DNA from: Natronogracilivirga saccharolytica
Lineage (GTDB): Bacteria > Bacteroidota > Rhodothermia > Balneolales > Natronogracilivirgulaceae
Direction of reading: 5' to 3'
NCBI RefSeq assembly: GCF_017921895.1
Contig: NZ_JAFIDN010000002.1
Coordinates: 310,001-374,000 of the forward strand
Length of the DNA: 64,000 nt
A program made the translations under genes and the position numbers. This document shows, piece after piece, positions 1 through 9,296 of the stretch (within the stretch, counting starts at the first letter, position 1; every line of letters begins with the position of its first letter). Under the pieces are notes generated by a model. It was not told where the DNA came from and did not search any database. It worked only from the letters and a program-made list of their open reading frames with translations.

Positions 1-4
1 CATT

Positions 5-607
5 ATGATAATATTTTTGCTGATATCCTGTTCACAAGATACTGTCAATACCGAAGTATATGGTGATATCGAAGGTGTTGTTATAGATGCAAAAACCGAT
101 GAGCCCATTCGAAGCGCAAGCATTGCCACTTCTCCCGGAACGGTGGCCATTCTGACGGAAGATGACGGATCATTCTATATTGATGATGTTCCAACCGGAA
201 ACTACAATATCACAGCACGTAAAGACGGCTATAGCAATGCCTCGGTGAGTGTTGCTGTCCGCGAAAGCCGAGTGGCTACGGCAAGCATTACAATGAGGCC
301 TACCGATGAAGATACATCAGCTTCAACAGATGACCTTGAAGCCAATGTGACTTCCTGGTTCAACAGAGCAGATGGTGACTCCATGTTCGTTGATGTTGAA
401 TACAGTGTCAGTAATATTGGGGCTGATGCTGATATTGATGATTACGAAGTATATTTCGAGATCAAGACGGACAGCGTATCTTTTTTTTATGATGTAGCAG
501 GAACTGATTTAAAGAAAGGACAAAAGAGATTCAGGGAGTTCAGCAAGTATATTTATACAGCAACAGCTACCGATGTTGTGGTTCTTGAAACATGGGTCAA
601 GGAATAG
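5..607 (+). CDS. Lipoprotein with carboxypeptidase-regulatory-like domain, 5' end probably outside the window
   Basis: The first residues read MIIFLLISCSQD, the end of a lipoprotein signal with lipobox LISC and lipidated Cys9. Only eight residues precede that Cys, too few for a normal signal peptide, and the frame is open to the window edge, so the true start is probably upstream. Residues about 20-98 look like a carboxypeptidase regulatory-like (CarboxypepD_reg) beta-sandwich: GVVIDAKTDEPI, then a DGSFYIDDVPTGNY turn and TARKDGY. The remaining hundred residues are an acidic domain I do not recognise. A surface or periplasmic lipoprotein is likely. Its function is unknown. It converges with the secreted-protein gene to its right. 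Confidence 0.7.
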   Translation: MIIFLLISCSQDTVNTEVYGDIEGVVIDAKTDEPIRSASIATSPGTVAILTEDDGSFYIDDVPTGNYNITARKDGYSNASVSVAVRESRVATASITMRPTDEDTSASTDDLEANVTSWFNRADGDSMFVDVEYSVSNIGADADIDDYEVYFEIKTDSVSFFYDVAGTDLKKGQKRFREFSKYIYTATATDVVVLETWVKE

Positions 608-642
608 CAAAGCACAGAAAGCTTTGCAGCATAAAGTTTTTT
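608..642 (+). terminator. Possible intrinsic terminator of the first lipoprotein gene
   Basis: A 6-bp stem (CAAAGC at 608-613, GCTTTG at 621-626) with a 7-nt loop starts right after the stop codon. A run of six T lies about 10 nt further on. The stem is short and the T-run is not adjacent, so this is a weak candidate between two convergent genes. Confidence 0.3.
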
Positions 643-677
643 GGTAAATACGGAGCACAGAGGTAAGTTCGCCACCC

Positions 678-3422
678 CTATTTAATTATTGTCATCTGGC
701 GGGTTATGGATTTCTGACCGGCTGTCAGGCGGTACAGATAAATACCACTCGAGAGTTCAGCTGCGTCAAACTCAACACTGTGATACCCGGCCGTCTGTCT
801 TCTGTTTACCGGCACTCCGATTCGTTGCCCGGTGACGGTAAATATTTCCAGTTTTACTTCTGCCTCAGACGGAAGGGCATAGGTGATTGTTGTGACCGGA
901 TTGAACGGGTTGGGATAATTCTGATGCAATGTAACTGATGATGGTAACTCTTCTGTTGCTTCGATAAACGTCTCCATGACGGTCTGGAATGAAAACGTGT
1001 CAGACCATTCACTGGAAAGGGAGTCGCTATAAGCCCGCACCTGCCAGTAATAGTCAGTCATGTAATCCAGATCAGATACATTGTATGTGGTGTCTGAAAC
1101 CGTAACCTGATCGATCATCAGCTCGGAAAAGTCAGAATGTGCGGAAAGTTGAACGCGGTAACTGTCCGCTTCTGCCACAGAATACCATCGCAAGATAACA
1201 GCTGTTTCTACGTCTGCTGCACCATTATCCGGAAATGCAAGCTGAGGTGCCTCAGGAGGCACGGGAGAAGGCTCATCATCTTCCTGGATGGTGGTAAAGC
1301 TTCGGGGCCCTGACCAGTTACTTGTCCCCTGAAAATTGACACCGCGAACCCGCCACCAATATGTAGTCTCCTTCTCAAGTTCCATTTCCAACGTATATGT
1401 TTCAGATTCAATATCATTCAAATATGCAACCAGGTTTGAAAAATCACGGTCTGTTGCAATTTGAAGGTCATAAGTTTCCGCAAGTTCTCCCTCCCATGCA
1501 AATTCAGGTGTCAGCTCCACTTCAAGAGCGTCGTCTTCTGGCTGAACAAGTACAGGGACAGAAGGATCATCAGGGTCAGAAAAAGAGATTATGCCATCGT
1601 GCAAAAGAGCTGTAGGAGCTCCGGGCAGACCCGGATCATTGAAGGTGAGTTGCTGCAGATAGAGACCGGCAGAGGATCCGGCCGAAGCTTCCGGTCCTTC
1701 TGAAAATACAAGTTTTAAAAGCTGTCCCTCACCTTGCAATTCTTCAGTTCCGGCAGCCGCAATTTTCAACATGCCGTCACTGATATTAGAGCTGACGGAC
1801 ATGCCTTCGCTAATTGTTTCACCCGTTTCCAGACCCTGGAAATCAAGCATGGTCGTATCCAGTGCGATTTCCATTTCATAGGAAAAAATGCCCAGCCCGG
1901 ACACATCGTCAACGATCACGGGCAGTTCCGCTTCCAGGCCGGTGAAAAGGGTAATGTTTTTAAGCGAAGCGTTGATATCATGAACGACAATTTCGCTGGA
2001 ACTGGAAGTAAAACCTTCATCATCAATAGCAAAGACTTCCGCAGTCCCGCTGCCGGCAGCCGTTATTTCACCGGTTTGCTCGTCAATGGTGACAACGTCT
2101 TCATTAGTCGTCTGCCAGTTGAAGGGCGAGGTGCCCCCGGTTTCCACTGAAATGGTTGCGGTGTCACCAGTCACCAGCTCAATAAGCTCTTCCGTCAGTG
2201 TGATCTCCGGTGCATCCAGGATAGAGATGGTTCCGTAATCAAAATCCGGATCGATGTCCTCATTAAACATTAAAGTGGAGAATTCAGGAGTTCTGTTTCC
2301 GGAGGCGTCATTTCTGACACGAAACTGAAGCCAGATAAGCGGACCGGAGCCTTCCGGGGGATTTACACCGGCAGCTGCCACGCTCAGGGATCCGGAGCTG
2401 TGGTCATAATCCACAGATCCGAAGCCGGCGTCATCAAGAAGAGAGTTTTCGGTGCTGAGGGCCAGGAACTCGAGATGCTGGCCGGACCACCCAAGTTCGA
2501 ACTGCATTGAAGTGATATTCAGGTCCGTCACATCACTAACCGAAACCGGCCACCAAAAGTCCCGGGTCTGACTGACCGAAGTATCGGGTGTCGAAACAGT
2601 AAGGGTCTGCAAAACATCAGGCTGTACCCGGAAAAGATCCGTCGAATCTCTGAGGCCAATCTGATCCTCAACAAATACCCTGATTGTGCCCGGCTGGAGG
2701 CCCGTAAGCCAACCTTCCTGGCTGATTGATGCGCGCTCACTGTCACTAACACTCCATGTTACCGGTGGATGAACATCTCCACTGACAGAAAAACGGGTCG
2801 AGTCTCCCTCAATCAGTGTTACAGAGGAAGGTGAGACGGAAATGCCGGGAGATCGGATGACACCAGAAACAACCGTGTTTTCCGGAGTACCCTCATTGAA
2901 AAAGCCCTGCATTTCAAAATTTGTCTCATCGCCGCCGGAAGCATCATCGTCCATGATGATGGTCAGATAAAACAGGATATTATCATTGTCATCGCTGAAA
3001 GTCAGGGCTTCAGAAGAGGCAAAAGCAATACGGCCCGTAGTTGCATTATAATCCAGGCTAACTGATCCCTCCAGCAGGGAACCATCGGTTGCCACCGAGG
3101 TAACGGATATAAGTGAGCGGTCATAGTCCAGTGTGAACTCCCCTGACAACACGGAGTCATGCCCGTCATAAGTGTCGACCGTAACGGGCATCACAATCTG
3201 GTCACCGGGCAAAACAATGGTGTCAGGCATGGTAATATTCATCGTTTCAGCCCGGAGCCCGGATGACAGCATGGTCAGTATCAAGACGGAAGTGATAATC
3301 AGGCCGCGCATACAACCCGCAGCCAGCCTGAAGGGGAATAGAGACCGAATTAAATAAATCACGGGCCTTGTGTTACGATCGGGGCAAAGATCAGGATTGT
3401 AATTCATCACCCTGAGTGTCAT
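678..3422 (-). CDS. Secreted multi-cohesin/Ig-like/fibronectin III protein with type IX sorting domain
   Basis: The 914-residue product begins with a long basic leader. The hydrophobic signal segment lies at about 39-58 and ends SSGLRAE. The annotated start has a good ribosome site (AGAGGAG seven bases upstream). An internal ATG at residue 38 (3311) would give a standard signal peptide but has no clear site. Three cohesin-like beta-sandwiches are seen at about 60-195, 270-400 and 482-615, separated by Big_2-type Ig domains (about 196-265 and 405-480). Two fibronectin III domains follow (about 625-820). Residues 829-914 form a type IX sorting domain with NYPNPFNPVT. The protein is predicted to be exported and attached to the surface. 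It lies 29 bp downstream of the dockerin-bearing giant gene on the same strand, suggesting co-expression. Cohesin assignment is by pattern only; the binding partner is inferred. Confidence 0.75.
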   Translation of the reverse strand: MTLRVMNYNPDLCPDRNTRPVIYLIRSLFPFRLAAGCMRGLIITSVLILTMLSSGLRAETMNITMPDTIVLPGDQIVMPVTVDTYDGHDSVLSGEFTLDYDRSLISVTSVATDGSLLEGSVSLDYNATTGRIAFASSEALTFSDDNDNILFYLTIIMDDDASGGDETNFEMQGFFNEGTPENTVVSGVIRSPGISVSPSSVTLIEGDSTRFSVSGDVHPPVTWSVSDSERASISQEGWLTGLQPGTIRVFVEDQIGLRDSTDLFRVQPDVLQTLTVSTPDTSVSQTRDFWWPVSVSDVTDLNITSMQFELGWSGQHLEFLALSTENSLLDDAGFGSVDYDHSSGSLSVAAAGVNPPEGSGPLIWLQFRVRNDASGNRTPEFSTLMFNEDIDPDFDYGTISILDAPEITLTEELIELVTGDTATISVETGGTSPFNWQTTNEDVVTIDEQTGEITAAGSGTAEVFAIDDEGFTSSSSEIVVHDINASLKNITLFTGLEAELPVIVDDVSGLGIFSYEMEIALDTTMLDFQGLETGETISEGMSVSSNISDGMLKIAAAGTEELQGEGQLLKLVFSEGPEASAGSSAGLYLQQLTFNDPGLPGAPTALLHDGIISFSDPDDPSVPVLVQPEDDALEVELTPEFAWEGELAETYDLQIATDRDFSNLVAYLNDIESETYTLEMELEKETTYWWRVRGVNFQGTSNWSGPRSFTTIQEDDEPSPVPPEAPQLAFPDNGAADVETAVILRWYSVAEADSYRVQLSAHSDFSELMIDQVTVSDTTYNVSDLDYMTDYYWQVRAYSDSLSSEWSDTFSFQTVMETFIEATEELPSSVTLHQNYPNPFNPVTTITYALPSEAEVKLEIFTVTGQRIGVPVNRRQTAGYHSVEFDAAELSSGIYLYRLTAGQKSITRQMTIIK

Positions 3423-3451
3423 ATAATCTCCTCTGATGTGGCTGTTTCAAA

Positions 3452-6400
3452 TTACTTGACCAGAATCATTTTACCGTTGTCAATGAATGACTGATGGTCG
3501 TCACTCTGAATTTCAATGCGGTAAATGTATGTTCCGCTTGCCAGTCGGGAGGCGTCCAGCACAGCCTCATGATATCCGGCCTGCATCTCTTCCCGCACCA
3601 GAACCTGAACCTGCTGACCAAGAATGTTGTACACCGTCAGTGTGACATTGCCATCCACGGGAAGCTGAAACGGAATAGTAGTGGTCGGGTTGAATGGATT
3701 CGGATAATTCTGCTGCAATTTAAATTCATCCGGGATATCGGTAAGCTGTTCCGAAGCAGATGTGACCATATCACTGAAAATATGTGTCAGGTCATGACGG
3801 TTAAACCGGTAGGTATCAAGCGAGAAGAGATTGCGTCCACGCAGGTCTGTTTCCTGATCGAGGTGCAGGCGCAGGTGGATTATATCACCCGGCTGATTAA
3901 ACGGTTCGGATGCGGCTGCAGCAAGCATGAATTTCCCGTCCTTGTCGTTGGTAAACAGCGTAAAATGGTCACTGAATGAAGTTTTCAGATGTTCCACCTC
4001 TGATATGGCATCACTGTCATATTCCAGCACCAGATCCGTGGCAAATGCATCCCTTTCGGTTTCCAGTCCTATGGTGACATCCAGATACCGGTCAGTGGCT
4101 TCAGTCACAAGGAACAAGTCATCCCGGATATCCGGCTCCGGAAGCCTCCGGCCCATTCCGGGGAAGCCGCTGATTTTACCGACAACAAACTGAAGTATAT
4201 AGGATGCATCCATGGCAGTAACGGTTCCGGTGCCCATCACATCAGCCGCCTGAAGCTGGGATGTGCTAAGTTCAATGGCATCAACGAGGTATTGCAGCAC
4301 AAGGGAAGCATCAAAGGCAGATATCATCCCTGATTCGCTGACATCACCAAGAAGGATGCCGGTGCGGTCAGTAAGCCAGGGGTCATAATCTACATTCCCG
4401 GCACTGCCCATTCTGATTTCATTGCCTTCTCCACCCAGATTGGGTTTCTCGGAATCATCTACAAAAGGTCCGCTTTCGTGTCCCCAGTAATTATCGACGG
4501 CAGTAGTGGTATTGCCGGATGAGTTTTCAAGTCCGTAATCTTCATTATCCCTGATATTGCTGAGCCTGATGACAGGTTCTGAGCTGCCGGTTACAAAAAT
4601 ACCGGTGGGATTGGAGTGGATTTCAGAATAGTTGATGGTCGGAGAGGCATCCCGAATGTAAAGACCGTTGTTGCTGGCATGGGAGCTGAATAGCGAATCG
4701 ATAACCATTTCATTGTTCCGGATATCCAGGTTCCAGCTTGCATATCTGACAATGACATGACTCATGTAGGAATCGTCATCACTGCTGTATATGCGGAGGT
4801 TGCTCCAGTCTCCGGGCTCCGGCACTGTTGCCGTGCTGTCCGCATTGGTGTCGCCTCCATAGGTGTCGTCTTTCCAGGAGGTAAAGACAATTTTGTCCTC
4901 GGCCTTACCGGCAGCTGTTATTTTTCCGTCAATCTGCATTCTGCGTCCGTCAAGCTTGAAAATGGTACCGGGCGCAATATCAATTTCCCTGTTGCTGCTG
5001 ACAGAGACATGATGATTTTTTGCAACGAAAACAGGACGTTCGCCCGCTTCTCTGTCGATATCCTGAGGGGCGGTGTAGCCTATCCTTCCATATATGCTGC
5101 TGCCCAGTTTGATGGCACTGGCCGGATAGGTATTGTCCTGAATGCTGTTACCTGAATAGACGTTTCCGTACGGATTGCCGCTGTCTTCCAGTGAAAGCTG
5201 CTCCTGCACACCGAGGCCGAACCGGTTCCCGGAAATAGTATTGTCCGAAATAAGCGCCCTGGAGGAATAAATTCCGACATGGTCATTGTCAAGAACCTGG
5301 TTGCCGCTGATAACCAGAAGCGTATCAACGTCATTGTTCAGGCTGTTGATTCTCATTCCATGTCCGCTGTTTGTCTGGATGGTATTTCCGGAAAGGGTCT
5401 GAGGGATATTGGCCTGATCAATCAAAATACCGTCTCCGTCATTTCCTTCTATAACCGTTTCACTGACAACCCGGAAGGAACTGCCGGAGGTGCTTCTGAG
5501 TCCTTCGTCGCCATTGTTTCTGATGATACTGTTTCTGACGGAGGCCTCATTGTTTCCGAATATGTAGATACCCTCGTCACTGTTATTTTCTATGGTAGCG
5601 TATTCTAAAGACACTCGTCCGCTGGTTTGTACCTGAACGCCCCTGCCGGAAGAGTGGTGGCTGTGAAGATGCCGTACGGCATGCTCCATATTTTCTCTGA
5701 AAATAACGTTGTTGTTACCATAAGCGACTACTGCATGTTCGAGCCGGGATGAGGCAGCCCCGCTTCTGAAATCAAGCTGATCCCAGTCGCCCGGCTCAGC
5801 AACATCTGTATCATCGGGATGATGTGTCCAGCCACCCCTGGTGGTATCACGCCAGGAGGTGAATACAATCGGGTCTGTCTCATTTCCAACGGCTTCCAGC
5901 ACTGCCGAAACACGTATCCAGTTTGAGTCTTCCACTTTTATAATAACACCGGGATCAATTTCCAGATCATTGCTGATGGAGATATTCTGAACAGCGACAT
6001 AGACGGGTTCAGGTATACTCCCGGGAAAGTCAGCAGTAAGCCGGCTTCGGATACCGGAATAGACAGCAAGGGCTCTGTTGAAGACGTTATCTTCAATAAC
6101 ATTGTTGTCATTACCCTGGTTATCGGTGTAGATGTTTCCGGATCTGCCCATAACCCCTATCGGATACCTGTTTTCCCGGATGGAATTGTCAACAAACCGC
6201 GCGCGGGAAGAGACGATGCCCTCCCGGCTGTTTCCGGTCACAATGTTACCAATAAACTGCAGCTCCGTGGCAGCGGCAACCGAGTTGTTGTTCCAGATAC
6301 CCGAGTCCGAATTGTTCCGGATAATGTTGCCGGAGAAGGACTGCGGTATTGTGGAGTTGTCAACCCATACACCGTGACCGTCATTATCCTCAATCGTAGT

Positions 6401-8929
6401 GTTGGATACTTCCCGGAAGCTGCTGCCTGAGGTTGCGGCAAGACCGTTGTCTCCGTTGTTTCGGATATAACTGTTCCGGACAATCGCTTCATTATCGCCG
6501 AAAATATAAATGCCCTCACTGTCATTATTTTCGACGGTTATTGTATTGAAGGTGACCTGTCCTCTGGTCTGGAGCTGTATCCCGCGGTTGGATCCGTCAT
6601 GAACATGAATATTTCTGACTGTATACTCCATGTTTTCACGGAATATCAGATTGGTACGGCCATAGCTGACAATTACATGTTCCAGTCTGGAGTTTTCCGA
6701 ACCGCTGCGAAAGTCGAGCTCATCCCAGTCGCCCGGACCAACCGGTTCGTTATCATCCGAAGCCCGGGTTGCACCACCCCGTTCATCGTCACGCCACGAG
6801 GTGAACACAACAGGATCGTCACTTGTCCCGACGGCATTAAGTTCGGATGAAACCCGTATCCAATTGGATCCCTGTACTTTGAAAAAGACGCCCGGTTCAA
6901 TTTCAAGTCCGTTGCCAATACTGATATTTTCCACGGCTACATAAACCGGCTCGGGCATGGATTCCGGAAACACCGTTCCCATCGTGCCGCGAATTCCGGA
7001 GTACACGGAAATGGCATTGTCATATCTGTTGTCTTCAATGATATTTGTATCGTTTCCAAGGTCATCGGTATACGTATTTCCAAGGTAACTGACCACACCT
7101 ATAGGATAGCGGTTGCCACGGATTTCATTTGCCGTAAAGGATGCAGCCGTGCTTACGATACCATCGCGCTGATTGTCTTCGATTATATTGCCGTCAAATA
7201 CAATGGTTTCGCTGCTGTTCTCAACCCAGAGGCCGTACCGGTCATTTTCACGGATTTCATTTTCTGCAAATGTCTGCTCGCCGTCAGCTGTGGTGTTGGT
7301 GACCCCTCCGCTTCCATTTTCAGCGACTACGGAGTTTTGCAGCAATTGAATGCGCGCATTCTGACCGGATGCGTCGATTCCGTAGTCATCATTGAATTTG
7401 AATTCCGAGTCGGTTATTTCTAGCACATAATCGGAGACGGCACTGATGCCGGAACCGCGGTTATTGTTTGCTGTGATCCCGGACATGCTGACTGTTGCTT
7501 CACCGGAAAAGAACCTGATACCGTCGTTTCCACTGTTGAGAATCTCAAGATGATTCAGCGTATAGGAGCCGTCACGGGCATAAATAGCCGCATTATTCCC
7601 GCCGCCAAAACGGATCAGACTGTGCTCGATCACGGAACCGGGGTTCCGGAGATATATCTGGCTCCAGTCACCGGAGGATGGAATGCTCCCGGGATCATTA
7701 TTGGTGTCTCCTCCGTAACTGTCATCATTCTCTGATGTGAATACGATGCGATCCGACTCGGATCCCTGTGCTATGAGCTGTCCAAATACCTGAAGCCTGA
7801 CGCCGTTTCCAAGCTTAACTATTACACCCGGTTCAATCGTGAGCGTATTACCGGAAGTCACATTTACAGAACTCCGAATCCAGTAGACGCCTTCACTCCA
7901 GATCTGATCCGATTCGATGTCATTGGTTATTTCGGTGACATCAAGGTCATCTGCTTCAATCAGCCATGGATCATAATCCACAAAACTGCTGACCCGATCG
8001 CCTTCTCCGCTAGGGTTGGCAACGGGATCGAACGGCCCGGTATCATCCCCCCAGAAATTTCTTGTGGCATCAAGCTGCCTGCCTGCAGAGGTGGCATTTC
8101 TGATTCCGAACTCCGTGTTTCCTGCAATATGGTTGTTGCGAACGTCCGGACGGTCCGAACCCAGTTCCGTAAAATAAATACCTATGCGGTTGTCCAGTAT
8201 CTGATTGTCATGTATGGTTGTAGAGGCATCGTCACTGTTGTAGATTCCGTAGTCATTATTTTCAATAACGTTATCTGTGATGACGGGGGAGGTGTTGATG
8301 GGCACATGGACACCGCCAGCTGAGTTGCCGGATATTGTGGAGTTTGACAGCTCAAAGTTTGAGAAAAGGTCTGAAAAGACACCGTATCCGGCATTATCGG
8401 TAACGGTAAGGTTGGTCAGAACCGGACTCGAAGACCGGGTGTCAATACCGTTACCATCGCCGGACTGAATGGTTGTATGGCTTACGGGTACTCCGAAGGC
8501 TGATGTGCGATAATAGATGCTGCTGTTGGTGGAGCCATAGCCGGCATATTCCACCACGGCATATTCCAGTACGGATCCGGCATCATTCAGCCTTTCGAAA
8601 GTGATTCCCGCCCAGTCACCTGGTTCCGGACCGGAAGCAGCCGAAGTGAAAAGTACCGGTTCGCTGTCACTGCCCCCGGCGACAAGTGATCCGGCAACGA
8701 TCAGTGCTGTCTGCGGCTCAAAACGAACTTCCACGCCGGGATCAATAGTGAGAGTGGCATCTTCACCGATAATCAGACTGTCAGATACGGTAACCGGACT
8801 GTCGGAAATTGTCCAGTTTGCATCTTGTGTCAATGTTCCGCCTTCCTGTGCATACAGAAAGGAATTGAAGTGTGTTAAAAGAAAGAAAAGAGAGACAGGA
8901 AGTATCAATAACCGTATTTGTTTTACCAT
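3452..8929 (-). CDS. Giant secreted parallel beta-helix protein with dockerin-like repeats and type IX sorting domain
   Basis: The 1825-residue product has a signal peptide at 1-27 ending FLYAQEG. Residues about 30-1520 are right-handed beta-helix (PbH1/NosD-like) repeats with phrases such as ENNDYGIYNSDD. They are built as modules that each open with an EPGV..K strand, then VFTSW and GDWD. Residues 1526-1590 hold two dockerin-like calcium loops (DVSESGMISAFDA and DVMGTGTVTAMDA). Residues about 1600-1720 look cohesin-like, and 1735-1825 are a sorting domain with NYPNPFNPTT. Beta-helices of this kind are found in polysaccharide lyases and adhesins; no catalytic signature was recognised, so the ligand is unknown. 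It is first in a likely two-gene operon with the cohesin protein. Confidence 0.78.
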   Translation of the reverse strand: MVKQIRLLILPVSLFFLLTHFNSFLYAQEGGTLTQDANWTISDSPVTVSDSLIIGEDATLTIDPGVEVRFEPQTALIVAGSLVAGGSDSEPVLFTSAASGPEPGDWAGITFERLNDAGSVLEYAVVEYAGYGSTNSSIYYRTSAFGVPVSHTTIQSGDGNGIDTRSSSPVLTNLTVTDNAGYGVFSDLFSNFELSNSTISGNSAGGVHVPINTSPVITDNVIENNDYGIYNSDDASTTIHDNQILDNRIGIYFTELGSDRPDVRNNHIAGNTEFGIRNATSAGRQLDATRNFWGDDTGPFDPVANPSGEGDRVSSFVDYDPWLIEADDLDVTEITNDIESDQIWSEGVYWIRSSVNVTSGNTLTIEPGVIVKLGNGVRLQVFGQLIAQGSESDRIVFTSENDDSYGGDTNNDPGSIPSSGDWSQIYLRNPGSVIEHSLIRFGGGNNAAIYARDGSYTLNHLEILNSGNDGIRFFSGEATVSMSGITANNNRGSGISAVSDYVLEITDSEFKFNDDYGIDASGQNARIQLLQNSVVAENGSGGVTNTTADGEQTFAENEIRENDRYGLWVENSSETIVFDGNIIEDNQRDGIVSTAASFTANEIRGNRYPIGVVSYLGNTYTDDLGNDTNIIEDNRYDNAISVYSGIRGTMGTVFPESMPEPVYVAVENISIGNGLEIEPGVFFKVQGSNWIRVSSELNAVGTSDDPVVFTSWRDDERGGATRASDDNEPVGPGDWDELDFRSGSENSRLEHVIVSYGRTNLIFRENMEYTVRNIHVHDGSNRGIQLQTRGQVTFNTITVENNDSEGIYIFGDNEAIVRNSYIRNNGDNGLAATSGSSFREVSNTTIEDNDGHGVWVDNSTIPQSFSGNIIRNNSDSGIWNNNSVAAATELQFIGNIVTGNSREGIVSSRARFVDNSIRENRYPIGVMGRSGNIYTDNQGNDNNVIEDNVFNRALAVYSGIRSRLTADFPGSIPEPVYVAVQNISISNDLEIDPGVIIKVEDSNWIRVSAVLEAVGNETDPIVFTSWRDTTRGGWTHHPDDTDVAEPGDWDQLDFRSGAASSRLEHAVVAYGNNNVIFRENMEHAVRHLHSHHSSGRGVQVQTSGRVSLEYATIENNSDEGIYIFGNNEASVRNSIIRNNGDEGLRSTSGSSFRVVSETVIEGNDGDGILIDQANIPQTLSGNTIQTNSGHGMRINSLNNDVDTLLVISGNQVLDNDHVGIYSSRALISDNTISGNRFGLGVQEQLSLEDSGNPYGNVYSGNSIQDNTYPASAIKLGSSIYGRIGYTAPQDIDREAGERPVFVAKNHHVSVSSNREIDIAPGTIFKLDGRRMQIDGKITAAGKAEDKIVFTSWKDDTYGGDTNADSTATVPEPGDWSNLRIYSSDDDSYMSHVIVRYASWNLDIRNNEMVIDSLFSSHASNNGLYIRDASPTINYSEIHSNPTGIFVTGSSEPVIRLSNIRDNEDYGLENSSGNTTTAVDNYWGHESGPFVDDSEKPNLGGEGNEIRMGSAGNVDYDPWLTDRTGILLGDVSESGMISAFDASLVLQYLVDAIELSTSQLQAADVMGTGTVTAMDASYILQFVVGKISGFPGMGRRLPEPDIRDDLFLVTEATDRYLDVTIGLETERDAFATDLVLEYDSDAISEVEHLKTSFSDHFTLFTNDKDGKFMLAAAASEPFNQPGDIIHLRLHLDQETDLRGRNLFSLDTYRFNRHDLTHIFSDMVTSASEQLTDIPDEFKLQQNYPNPFNPTTTIPFQLPVDGNVTLTVYNILGQQVQVLVREEMQAGYHEAVLDASRLASGTYIYRIEIQSDDHQSFIDNGKMILVK
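5167..7082 (-). repeat. Long tandem modules inside the beta-helix gene
   Basis: The GN(T/I/V)Y motif that opens each module recurs with its plus-strand edge at 7082, 6139 and 5167, a period of about 943 and 972 bp. The first two copies match over about 310 residues, sharing PEPVYVAV, SNWIRVS, VFTSWRD, GDWD.LDFRSG and IRENRYPIGV. A third, weaker copy follows. This looks like internal duplication of a whole beta-helix segment. Confidence 0.7.
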
Positions 8930-9296
8930 GACCAGGACCCTTGAGTTTTATGTAAAAATCTGCAAGTGCAATTTAAGTAAGCACTTTGTTCGCACAGGCC
9001 TTAATTAACAGATATTTACGCGCAATAACAAAAAAGTAAATTAAATCTAATGTTTGCGGCAGTGTGGGACTGACCTTCAGAATTCCTTATTTTCCAATAT
9101 TGTTTTTGTAATTAAAATAGAAGCGGGGGCTGTACTGAATGTTGCCGGAAAAAGAACGTTGCAACTGGGGACATCGTTGATGGATAAACAACACAGAAGT
9201 GTCCGGGCAAGCTGATGAGAGAAAGGGTGATGCGGGAAACCCATTATCCTTGCCCGGTATTTCTTTCCCTGTTTTTTGTAAACCTGAAGATGCAGT
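8930..9296. other. Intergenic region between divergent beta-helix and FNR genes
   Basis: This 367-bp stretch separates two divergently transcribed genes and must hold promoters for both. It is AT-rich near 8940-9120. I saw no convincing consensus promoter, riboswitch or RNA. The short open frames in it have no recognisable content. Confidence 0.5.
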
